A DNA stretch of 64,000 nt, taken from contig JAGTRP010000020.1 in NCBI GenBank assembly GCA_018261935.1, forward strand, positions 1-64,000, given 5' to 3'. The notes beneath the pieces were generated by a model. The model made no database searches. It saw nothing but the letters and a program-made list of their open reading frames with translations, and was not told where the DNA came from. Below, piece by piece: positions 9,739-16,783 of this stretch. The stretch is from Rhodocyclaceae bacterium (GTDB lineage Bacteria > Pseudomonadota > Gammaproteobacteria > Burkholderiales > Rhodocyclaceae). Both the position numbers and the translations under genes were made by a program. Each line of letters begins with the position of its first letter. Position 1 is the first letter of the stretch.

Positions 9739-10342
9739 GTTGTCTCCCGGAAAATTGAATGTTCCAACAGTGACAAGATTTCCGCCCCCAGCTTTCGTTT
9801 AATGGCTTTGTACAATTCATCGTATACCTATGGCATTGTTCGTCAAGCTCCTTGTCATGCGCGCTTGGCGTGCCGTATCGAAGTGAACTACGGTTTGAAT
9901 CGCCACGGCTTTTCTAGACACTTTGCAGGTTCTTATCGAACGCCCGGTAAGTGTGTTGAAGCAGTCACTTGGCAACTCGCCAGTGATGGTCTGCTTCGGC
10001 CGAATTTCGGGCGGAGCATGGGGGGAGATTGCCGGCCTGTTCATAACCAGTGTCGGGCACGCCTGATCGGAGCAGCCTGCGCTTGATATTTTGGCGACCG
10101 CGCCCGGGCTCGAATGCCCCAATTCCAACCGGGTTCTCCGTTTCAAATATTAGAGTATTATTATGGAATAAAGGAGGCGGGCGGGCCGCTTGGCTGTCGT
10201 AACAGGCAAGCCAGTCGGCTGGCGCGGACTGTATCAGCCGAGTACGCCCTTGCAGCATTTCGAGCCTGATCGAGGGGATGCAACAAGGAAGGACTTTGCT
10301 CACAATCCGCCATTTTTCTCATCAGTCAAAACCTATAAAAAT
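9739..10342. other. Intergenic, no convincing gene
   Basis: About 600 bases between the divergent secreted-protein gene and the haem-oxygenase-like gene. Composition changes from AT-rich to GC-rich at around 9.9-10.1 kb, so this may hold the right edge of the acquired patch. A strong AAAGGAGG sequence at 10170-10177 precedes a possible TTG start at 10190 (see next gene). No repeat of the tRNA fragment was seen here. Confidence 0.45.
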
Positions 10343-11587
10343 ATGGACGGTACAGCAACAATCAAGGCGGCAGGCGCCTTCTCCGACCTGCTGACGGAGG
10401 CCCCGGACGGCTCTCCGATCCTGGCCGACGGCGTGCATCCCATGCCGAATCTGCTCTCGCTGGAAGCGGAAGAAGTGCTGGCGGCCTTCAAGCGCAGCCA
10501 GCAGGAGGATTTCTGCACGGTCATCGACCAGCTGGAAGCGCCGGGCAATCCGCTCAAGCAACTGCTGATCGAATTGCGGGCAATGGCCGAGAAGGAGCCG
10601 GGAAACAGGTTTCAGCATCTGCCGCTGTTTCACGACAACGGCCTGAAAACCCTCTTTTCCGAACTGCACAACCATGTGATGGACCACCCCGTCTGGCGCC
10701 ATCCCTTCTTTGTCAGGATCTTCAAGGGGGATTTCGACGAGGGGCAACTGGTCCTCTTCGCCCAGCACTATTTCAACCAGATCAAGAACACCCGCCAGTG
10801 CGTCGCCCTGGCGCTGGGGCGCTTCTCCGGCCTGATGCCCTTGCCCTACGGCTGCATCAACGAGCGGCTCTCGGAGCTCGGGCAGATCGTCCTCGCCCAG
10901 CTGCTGGCGGACGAGTACGGGGTCGGCACCCATACCATCGAGGACTACCCCGACCTCCATGGGCTGCTCTCTTCCACCACCCATATCGCCATGTACCGCA
11001 AGCTCTTCGACGGCCTGGGGGTACCCTTCGAACAGCAGGATGTCCCGATGCTGCCGGGCGTGGCGGACAACGTTCTGATCCAGCGCCTGATGGCCGGCCA
11101 CAGCGACTTCACCCTGGTGGAATCCCTCGCCTCCGTCGGCCTCGGCATGGAATGGGGGGTGCCCGAGTTCTTCAGCCTGCTGCTGGGCGGCATGATCCGC
11201 TGGGCCTGGCGGAACGGCAGGCCCCTGACCCAGGACCAGCTGATCGTTTTCATCGCCCATGTCCAGTACGACGTGCTCCATGCCATCTCGGTGATGCTGG
11301 TTACCAGCTTCTTCAGCCACGAGGGCGATAGCGTGCGGCAGATCAAGCAGGCCACCAACACGCTGATGTCGGGCCGCTACAACATGATGAGCGACCTCTA
11401 CCGGCACATCTTTGCCGAACCCTGCGCCGATATCGACGGCATCGGACTGGCCGAATGCTACCAGCTCCACGACCGGCGCATCGCCGATGCCCTGCTGCAG
11501 GCGCGCCAGCAGATCGCGCCGGAGCGCGTCGTCAACGGCAGCGATTATCGGCAGAGCGAAAAACTGCCCTTCGTCTTCCTCGATTAA
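10343..11587 (+). CDS. Haem-oxygenase-like (HDO-type) iron-containing redox protein
   Basis: 414 residues from ATG 10343. The middle resembles the TenA/PqqC/haem-oxygenase fold used by diiron HDO enzymes: NHVMDHPVWRHPFF, FAQHYFNQIKNTRQ, LADEYGVGTHTIEDYPDLH and HVQYDVLHAISVM supply candidate Glu/Asp/His metal ligands. Substrate is unknown. The start is uncertain: the frame is open to a TTG at 10190 with a strong but distant (12 nt) Shine-Dalgarno, adding 51 residues that look non-conserved; the ATG has no clear site. Followed 19 nt later by the YbiB-like gene, probably co-transcribed. Confidence 0.7.
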   Translation: MDGTATIKAAGAFSDLLTEAPDGSPILADGVHPMPNLLSLEAEEVLAAFKRSQQEDFCTVIDQLEAPGNPLKQLLIELRAMAEKEPGNRFQHLPLFHDNGLKTLFSELHNHVMDHPVWRHPFFVRIFKGDFDEGQLVLFAQHYFNQIKNTRQCVALALGRFSGLMPLPYGCINERLSELGQIVLAQLLADEYGVGTHTIEDYPDLHGLLSSTTHIAMYRKLFDGLGVPFEQQDVPMLPGVADNVLIQRLMAGHSDFTLVESLASVGLGMEWGVPEFFSLLLGGMIRWAWRNGRPLTQDQLIVFIAHVQYDVLHAISVMLVTSFFSHEGDSVRQIKQATNTLMSGRYNMMSDLYRHIFAEPCADIDGIGLAECYQLHDRRIADALLQARQQIAPERVVNGSDYRQSEKLPFVFLD

Positions 11588-11606
11588 CCCCACCGCCAGG
11601 AAAGCC

Positions 11607-12671
11607 ATGCAAGAGTTCTACAGCGAAGCCGCCGAGCGTTTCCGCAAGCGCCTGATCCTCACTGCCAAAGGCCGCCACGGCGCCAGGAACATGACCCGGG
11701 AAGAGGCCAGGGAGGCCCTGTCCTTCCTTTTCTCCGCCGAGGCCCATGGCGCCCAGGTGGGCGCTTTCCTGACCGCCATGCGCTTCAAGTCGGCGACGGT
11801 GGACGAGATGATGGGCTTTCTCGACGCCATGGAAGGATCGGCAACCCTGATCGCCCCCAAGGTGGATGGCCTGCTTAACTGCAACGGCCCCTACGATGGG
11901 CGCAAGAAATCCCTCAACCTGAGCGTCGCGGCCGCCATCGTGACCGCGGCGGCCGATGTCCCGGTGATCCTCCATTCCAACACGGGCCTGCCGCCCAAGG
12001 ATGGCGTCACCAACGCCCGGGTGCTGGAAGCCCTGGGCGTGCCGGCAGCCCGGGAGCCCGAAATGGTGGCGGCGGACATCGAGCGCCACGGCTTCGGCCA
12101 CCTCCATGCCAGCCGCTTCCTGCACGGCGTCGAGCGCCTCAAGCCCATCCGGCAGGTCCTGTTTTATCGCTCTTTCCTGCATGCCTGCGAAGTGATGCTC
12201 AACCCCGCCGGCGCCAAATGCACCTTGATCGGCGCCGCCCACGACACCTTCCTGGAGCGTTTCGCCACCGCCGCCGGACAGCGCGGCCAGGATCGCGTCA
12301 TGGTGGTGCAGGGACTGGACGGCGGCGACGAGCTGCCCCTGGCGCCGACGCCGGTGGCCGACTACCGGGGGGGCGAGATCAAGCAGTACACCCTGGCGCC
12401 CACCGACTTCGGCCTGCCGGAGGCCGCGCACCACCGCTGCGAATCGCCGGCGGAGACGGCGCGGCGCACCGAAGCCACGCTTGCCGGCACGGATGATGCC
12501 CACGTGGATGCGGTCGTGTTCAACGGCGGCATACGGCTCTACCTGGGCGGCAAGGCCGACTCCATCGAGGCGGGGATCGGCCTGGCGCGGGAAACCCTGG
12601 GCAGCGGCCGGGCCCTGGCGAAGCTTCGCCAACTGCGCGGACAGACGACCCTCGCCGAAGAAGGCCGCTGA
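11607..12671 (+). CDS. ybiB: YbiB/TrpD2 family protein (anthranilate phosphoribosyltransferase fold)
   Basis: 354 residues. The N-terminal helical domain and the GPYDGRKKSLNLSVAAAIVTAA segment followed by VILHSNTGLPPKDGVTNARVLEALG correspond to the TrpD fold, but the glycine-rich PRPP loop and the anthranilate pocket of true TrpD are altered, as in E. coli YbiB, which binds nucleic acid rather than making tryptophan. LFYRSFLHACEVMLNP and the late EIKQYTLAPTDFGLP match that family. ATG 11607 has an AGGA site. Role with the upstream haem-oxygenase-like protein is unknown. Confidence 0.82.
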   Translation: MQEFYSEAAERFRKRLILTAKGRHGARNMTREEAREALSFLFSAEAHGAQVGAFLTAMRFKSATVDEMMGFLDAMEGSATLIAPKVDGLLNCNGPYDGRKKSLNLSVAAAIVTAAADVPVILHSNTGLPPKDGVTNARVLEALGVPAAREPEMVAADIERHGFGHLHASRFLHGVERLKPIRQVLFYRSFLHACEVMLNPAGAKCTLIGAAHDTFLERFATAAGQRGQDRVMVVQGLDGGDELPLAPTPVADYRGGEIKQYTLAPTDFGLPEAAHHRCESPAETARRTEATLAGTDDAHVDAVVFNGGIRLYLGGKADSIEAGIGLARETLGSGRALAKLRQLRGQTTLAEEGR

Positions 12672-12723
12672 GGGCCATGGGCGCGTAGTCGCCGCTTCCC
12701 ATACCCGTCCCATCCGGCCTTCA

Positions 12724-12739
12724 GCCCCCTAAGGGGGGC
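12724..12739 (+). terminator. GC-rich hairpin after ybiB
   Basis: GCCCCC (12724-12729) and GGGGGC (12734-12739) form a 6-bp stem with a TAAG loop, 52 nt after the ybiB stop. There is no T tract, so it may be a weak terminator or a dispersed intergenic palindrome rather than a classic intrinsic terminator. Confidence 0.35.
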
Positions 12740-12893
12740 ATTCCCCTCGGATGGGCACCGATGCTCCGGGGTTGGTGCGCTTGCGCCAGGTCCCTTGCCG
12801 CCGTCCCGAACGGATGGAGCGGAAACCTGTCCATCGGGCAGGTGCTTGGCAAGTCGCGGCCCGCGACGACCTCCCACCTGAACGGAGCAAGCC

Positions 12894-13676
12894 ATGAAAC
12901 TCAAGGATAAATCGGTCATCATCACCGGCGCCGCCAGCGGTATCGGCAAGGACATCGCCCTCCGCTTCGCCCGCGAGGGCGCCAAGGTCGCCATCGCCGA
13001 CCTCCAGAAGGCGGCGGCGGACGCCACGGCCCAGGAAATCCGCGCCGCCGGGCAAATCGCGCTGGGCGTGGCGATGGACGTCGCCGACGAGGAGGCCGTC
13101 AACGAAGGCGTGGCAGCGACCATCGCGGAATTCGGTGGCGTCGATATCCTGGTCAGCAACGCCGGCATCCAGATCGTGCACCCGATCGAGGAATTCCCCT
13201 TCGCCGAGTGGAAGAAAATGCTGGCGATCCACCTGGATGGGGCCTTTCTGACGACCAAAGCCTGCTTGTCCCACATGTATAAATCGGGCCGGGGGGGCAG
13301 CATCATCTACATGGGTTCGGTGCACTCCAAGGAAGCTTCGCTCCTCAAGGCCCCCTACGTGGCGGCGAAACACGCTCTGATCGGCCTATGCAAGGTCGTC
13401 GCCAAGGAAGGCGCCCAGTACGGCGTCCGCGCCAATGTGATCTGCCCTGGCTTCGTACGCACTCCGCTCGTGGAGAAGCAGATTCCCGAGCAGGCGAAAA
13501 CCCTGGGGATCTCCGAGGAAGATGTCGTCAAGAAGATCATGCTCAAGGACACGCTAGAAGGGGAATTCACCACGCTCGAAGATGTCAGCGAGACGGCCCT
13601 GTTCTGCGCGGCTTTTCCGTCCAACGCGATGACCGGCCAGTCCCTGGTCGTCAGCCATGGCTGGTTCATGCAGTAG
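12894..13676 (+). CDS. bdhA: 3-hydroxybutyrate dehydrogenase-type SDR
   Basis: 260 residues, classical short-chain dehydrogenase. NAD-binding TGAASGIG at 11-18, NAG at about 91-93, catalytic Ser ([10 protein letters not shown]) and YVAAK (Tyr-x3-Lys) near 152-156. The C-terminal end [12 protein letters not shown] is the type seen in D-3-hydroxybutyrate dehydrogenases of PHB-storing betaproteobacteria, which oxidise 3-hydroxybutyrate to acetoacetate. Assignment within the SDR family is from recall and remains less certain than the fold. ATG preceded by CGGAGC. It lies 222 nt from ybiB and is convergent with the aminotransferase gene, so probably transcribed alone. Confidence 0.75.
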   Translation: MKLKDKSVIITGAASGIGKDIALRFAREGAKVAIADLQKAAADATAQEIRAAGQIALGVAMDVADEEAVNEGVAATIAEFGGVDILVSNAGIQIVHPIEEFPFAEWKKMLAIHLDGAFLTTKACLSHMYKSGRGGSIIYMGSVHSKEASLLKAPYVAAKHALIGLCKVVAKEGAQYGVRANVICPGFVRTPLVEKQIPEQAKTLGISEEDVVKKIMLKDTLEGEFTTLEDVSETALFCAAFPSNAMTGQSLVVSHGWFMQ

Positions 13677-13785
13677 CTTGCGAATCCCAAGGCGGCGCAA
13701 GCGCCTGATCCCGCTGGCGAGCCCCTGCACAGCGGCCAGTCCTCCCGCCGGCGCGGCCTGCTGATCCGGCCCCGCCCGCAGGCCT

Positions 13786-15006
13786 TCAAGGCGCGACGGG
13801 GCCGCTACTGCTGACCGCTGTCCCATCCAGAACCTCCCGGACGATCCGGCGCAGCACCTGGATCCCCTCCTGGATTTCCGCCGGCGTCGTGTTGAGGGCC
13901 GGCATGAAGCGCAGGCAATGGGGGCGGGGAGCATTGAGGAGAAGGCCCGCATCCCGGGCCCGGCTGACGATCTCCGGTCCCAGCTCCCGGCCCAGTTCCA
14001 GGGCCAGCAGCAGCCCCTTGCCCCGCACTTCGCCCAGGGCGAACTCTTCCGAAACGGCTTTCAGCCCGTCGGCCAACTGCTGTCCCGCATCCCGGCTCGC
14101 TTCCAGGAAGCCGTCGGCCAGCAGGCTGTTGATCACCGCCACCCCGGCCGCGCAAACCAGGGGATTGCCGCAATAGGTGCCGCCCTGGTCCCCCGGCGCG
14201 AAGCAGGAGCACGACTCCTTGGCCAGCAGGGCCGACAGGGGGATGCCGCCGCCCAGCCCTTTGCCGAGGGTCATGATGTCCGGCTCGATGCCGTACTGCT
14301 CGTAGGCGAACAGGGTGCCTGTCCGGCCGCAGCCGGTCTGGACTTCATCCAGGATCAGCAGCAGCCCGTGGCGGTCGCAAAGGGACCGCAGGCCGGCCAT
14401 GAATTCCGGGGAAGCCGGGATGACGCCGGCTTCCCCCTGGACCGGCTCCAGCATGATGGCCACCGTGTTGCCGTTGATGAGGCGCCGAACCGAGTCGAGG
14501 TCATTGAGGACGGCCTTGGGGAAACCCGGGACCTGGGGGGCGAAGAGGCTGTCCCACCCCGGCTTGCCGCTCGCCGACATGGTGGCCAGCGTCCGCCCAT
14601 GGAAGCCGTTGGCGAAGGTGATGATCTCAAAGGCACCCTCCTTGTGGAGCCGCCCCCATTTCCGCGCCAGCTTGATGGCCCCTTCGTTGGCTTCCGCCCC
14701 CGAGCTGCCGAAGAACACATGATCGAAGCAGCTATGCCGGGTGAGGAGGTCGGCCAGTTCGATGGACGGCCCGTTGTAGAAGGCGGGGCTGGGGTTGATG
14801 AGGGTCTCGGCCTGGGTCGCCAGGGCCCGGGCCACCGCCGCCGGGGCATGTCCCAGGCAATTCACGGCCCAGCCCTGGACCCAGTCCAGGTATCGCCTTC
14901 CCCGGCTGTCGAAGAGGTAGGCGCCTTCGCCGCGGACAAAGACAACATCCGGGCGCTGGGCAACAGGCATCAGGCTGGCGGTGGAAGGGGCGGGACTGGT
15001 TTGCAC
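13786..15006 (-). CDS. argD: ArgD-type class III aminotransferase (acetylornithine transaminase)
   Basis: 406 residues. PLP-dependent: [17 protein letters not shown], the [13 protein letters not shown] block, [12 protein letters not shown] with the PLP-ring Asp, and the Schiff-base lysine in [19 protein letters not shown]. The [29 protein letters not shown] start is that of acetylornithine/succinyldiaminopimelate aminotransferases, making N-acetylornithine in arginine synthesis or acting in ornithine/arginine breakdown. I chose the GTG at 15004-15006 because AAGGAG lies 7 nt upstream; the ATG 13 codons further up would place the start inside the leader terminator hairpin region. A hairpin terminator lies just upstream (see leader features). 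Confidence 0.85.
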   Translation of the reverse strand: MQTSPAPSTASLMPVAQRPDVVFVRGEGAYLFDSRGRRYLDWVQGWAVNCLGHAPAAVARALATQAETLINPSPAFYNGPSIELADLLTRHSCFDHVFFGSSGAEANEGAIKLARKWGRLHKEGAFEIITFANGFHGRTLATMSASGKPGWDSLFAPQVPGFPKAVLNDLDSVRRLINGNTVAIMLEPVQGEAGVIPASPEFMAGLRSLCDRHGLLLILDEVQTGCGRTGTLFAYEQYGIEPDIMTLGKGLGGGIPLSALLAKESCSCFAPGDQGGTYCGNPLVCAAGVAVINSLLADGFLEASRDAGQQLADGLKAVSEEFALGEVRGKGLLLALELGRELGPEIVSRARDAGLLLNAPRPHCLRFMPALNTTPAEIQEGIQVLRRIVREVLDGTAVSSSGPVAP

Positions 15007-15030
15007 GGGGGGGCTCCTTGGGACGGTGAA

Positions 15031-15064
15031 AAACAAAAAGGCCACGGGGTTATGCCGTGGCCTT
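15031..15064 (-). terminator. Intrinsic terminator/attenuator in the aminotransferase leader
   Basis: On the minus strand AAGGCCACGG (15064-15055) pairs with CCGTGGCCTT (15047-15038), a perfect 10-bp stem with a 7-nt loop, followed by TTTTTGTTT. It sits only 25 nt before the argD-type GTG and 27 nt after the Arg-rich leader ORF. Either it ends the upstream GGDEF operon or it is a transcription attenuator; both may be true. Confidence 0.85.
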
Positions 15065-15090
15065 GCGGGGGGAAACTTGTCAGGGCTGGA

Positions 15091-15204
15091 TCAGCTGCTT
15101 CGATCCGGAATCCGCTTCAGGCATTTCCCGCGCGCGCGGCACGGCCGGCCGGACTGGCGTCGGGCGGCTGCGCTGCGTCGGTGGAAATGCAATGACGTGT
15201 TCAT
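15091..15204 (-). CDS. Possible arginine-rich leader peptide
   Basis: A 37-codon ORF (MNTSLHFHRRSAAARRQSGR and so on) with ten arginines, ending 27 nt before the terminator hairpin that precedes the ArgD-type gene. Order leader ORF, terminator, amino-acid gene is that of a ribosome-mediated attenuator. Against it: no clear Shine-Dalgarno, CGC/CGG-rich chance ORFs are common at this GC, the arginines are spread rather than tightly clustered, and I find no clear antiterminator pairing. Confidence 0.3.
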   Translation of the reverse strand: MNTSLHFHRRSAAARRQSGRPCRARGKCLKRIPDRSS

Positions 15205-15256
15205 CGTTTGATGATCCGGCAGGGAGAAGGCATTGTCAATGGGCCGATGCTTCTCC

Positions 15257-16783
15257 TCAATCCGCCTGGGGCTGCCAGGCCGTCACCTGGTTGCGGCCGT
15301 TTTCCTTGGATGCATACAGGGCGCCGTCGGCATGATCGATGAGTTCCTCGATGCGCACCGCCCCCTGGCAAAGGGATGCGACGCCGAAGCTTGCCGTGAT
15401 TTTCCCGACCCGGGTCGAGCGGATCGCCTCCCCGGCATGGGTCTCGATGGCCGAACGCATGCGTTCCGCAATCGAGCGGGCCTGTTCGAGGCCGGTGTCG
15501 GGCAGCAGGATGCAGAACTCCTCCCCGCCGTAGCGGCACAGTGCATCTTCAGGGCGAGTCGTTCCCGCCATGGTCCGGGCCACGACCTGGATCACCTGGT
15601 CGCCGACCGAATGCCCGTACAGGTCGTTGAAGGACTTGAAATGGTCGATATCGGCCATGATGCAGGAAAGCTCCCGGTTGGTCCGCAGCCCCTGTTCGAA
15701 GCGCTCGCCCGCAATCTCGAAGAAGGCCCGGCGGTTCAGGCAGCCGGTCATGGGATCTCGGGTGGCGAGCAGGCGCAGCTCCTCGTTCTTGGCTTCGATC
15801 TTTCGGCGCGAATCCTCCAGTTCGGCCAGGGTCCGGCGCAGCTTGGCGTTGGCCCGATGGATATCGGTCACGTTGTCGAAGGTGACCAGGCAGCCCCGCA
15901 GCCGGCCGTCGGGGTCCGCAATCGGCGTGCACGCGACGTTCATTTCGAGGGAGGCGCCGCGGGGCTGGGCGATGGACATCGGATAGTCCTTGACCGGGTT
16001 GCCGTTCCGGAGAAAGGCTTCCCAGGGCAGGACCGTTTCCTGGCCCTCGGCCTTGGCGGCCCGGCTCCAGGGCAACTCGGACAGCAAGTGCCCGTGCAAG
16101 TCTTCGGAGCCTTCGGGCAGCATGCTCCGGAAGGAATTGTTGGCCAGCACGATGCGGCCGTCCGAGGCCAGGACCACGACGCCATCGGAGAAGGCGTCGA
16201 ACGCCTTGCGGACGCGGTCCGGGATCGCAGTCGCCGGGTCGAGGTAGTGCAGGACGCGGCGAAGGTAGGCGTAAACGAGAAGGCCGCCACCGAGGGAGAA
16301 CCCCATCAGCAGAAGCACCTTCGGCTCGCTCATCCATTCCCGGATACTCCGCGGCGGGTCGGGGGCGAAGGCGATTTCCACATCCCCCCAGTGCTTGCCC
16401 TCCGCCTGGATCGGGACGCGCAGGTGATTGGGGGCGGCACGTCCCGTTTCCGGCGCGGCCCAGTAGCGCCCGTGGTCGCCGCGCTGATCCACGACGTAGC
16501 CGGAAGCCTCCCGGAGGGCGACGGAAAGGATTTCATGGTGGCGTGCCAGCACCTGCTGCAGGGTCCTGCCGAGGGTCTTGCCGTCCCCGGACTCGGCCAG
16601 GGCGGCGACCTGGATGGCGAGGGTCTCGGCGAACTGCCGCCGCAATTCCTGTTTCGTCCGCTCCCGATCCGGGACTGCCTCGAAAACGAGATTCAGGGTC
16701 ATCAGCATGCCCACCACCAGGCCCATCAGGCCCAGGGTCAAGCGCGCCACCGGGCTGGTGCGGGAGGGCAGCCGCAGGCTCAC
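15257..16783 (-). CDS. Membrane PAS-GGDEF diguanylate cyclase
   Basis: 508 residues. TM1 at about 14-35, a periplasmic sensor region, TM2 at about 154-172, a PAS domain (FDAFSDGVVVLASDGRIVLAN from about 192), a short coiled coil, and a GGDEF domain with active-site GGEEF in CRYGGEEFCILLP. RPED lies five residues before GGEEF, the position of the RxxD inhibitory site, so the cyclase is probably active and product-inhibited. Makes c-di-GMP at the inner membrane. GTG start overlaps the stop of the LEPR-XLL gene by 4 nt (GTGA), so it is the last gene of the candidate export operon and likely linked to it functionally. Confidence 0.88.
   Translation of the reverse strand: MSLRLPSRTSPVARLTLGLMGLVVGMLMTLNLVFEAVPDRERTKQELRRQFAETLAIQVAALAESGDGKTLGRTLQQVLARHHEILSVALREASGYVVDQRGDHGRYWAAPETGRAAPNHLRVPIQAEGKHWGDVEIAFAPDPPRSIREWMSEPKVLLLMGFSLGGGLLVYAYLRRVLHYLDPATAIPDRVRKAFDAFSDGVVVLASDGRIVLANNSFRSMLPEGSEDLHGHLLSELPWSRAAKAEGQETVLPWEAFLRNGNPVKDYPMSIAQPRGASLEMNVACTPIADPDGRLRGCLVTFDNVTDIHRANAKLRRTLAELEDSRRKIEAKNEELRLLATRDPMTGCLNRRAFFEIAGERFEQGLRTNRELSCIMADIDHFKSFNDLYGHSVGDQVIQVVARTMAGTTRPEDALCRYGGEEFCILLPDTGLEQARSIAERMRSAIETHAGEAIRSTRVGKITASFGVASLCQGAVRIEELIDHADGALYASKENGRNQVTAWQPQAD

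Noticed and set aside
10190-10342. N-terminal extension of the haem-oxygenase-like protein from TTG 10190
   Set aside because: A strong Shine-Dalgarno exists but is 12 nt away, and the extra 51 residues have no conserved look. Kept as an alternative only.
12724-12739. Mobile element end or attachment site at the CCCCC/GGGGG palindrome
   Set aside because: No second copy, no transposase and no target duplication seen; a simple hairpin explains it.
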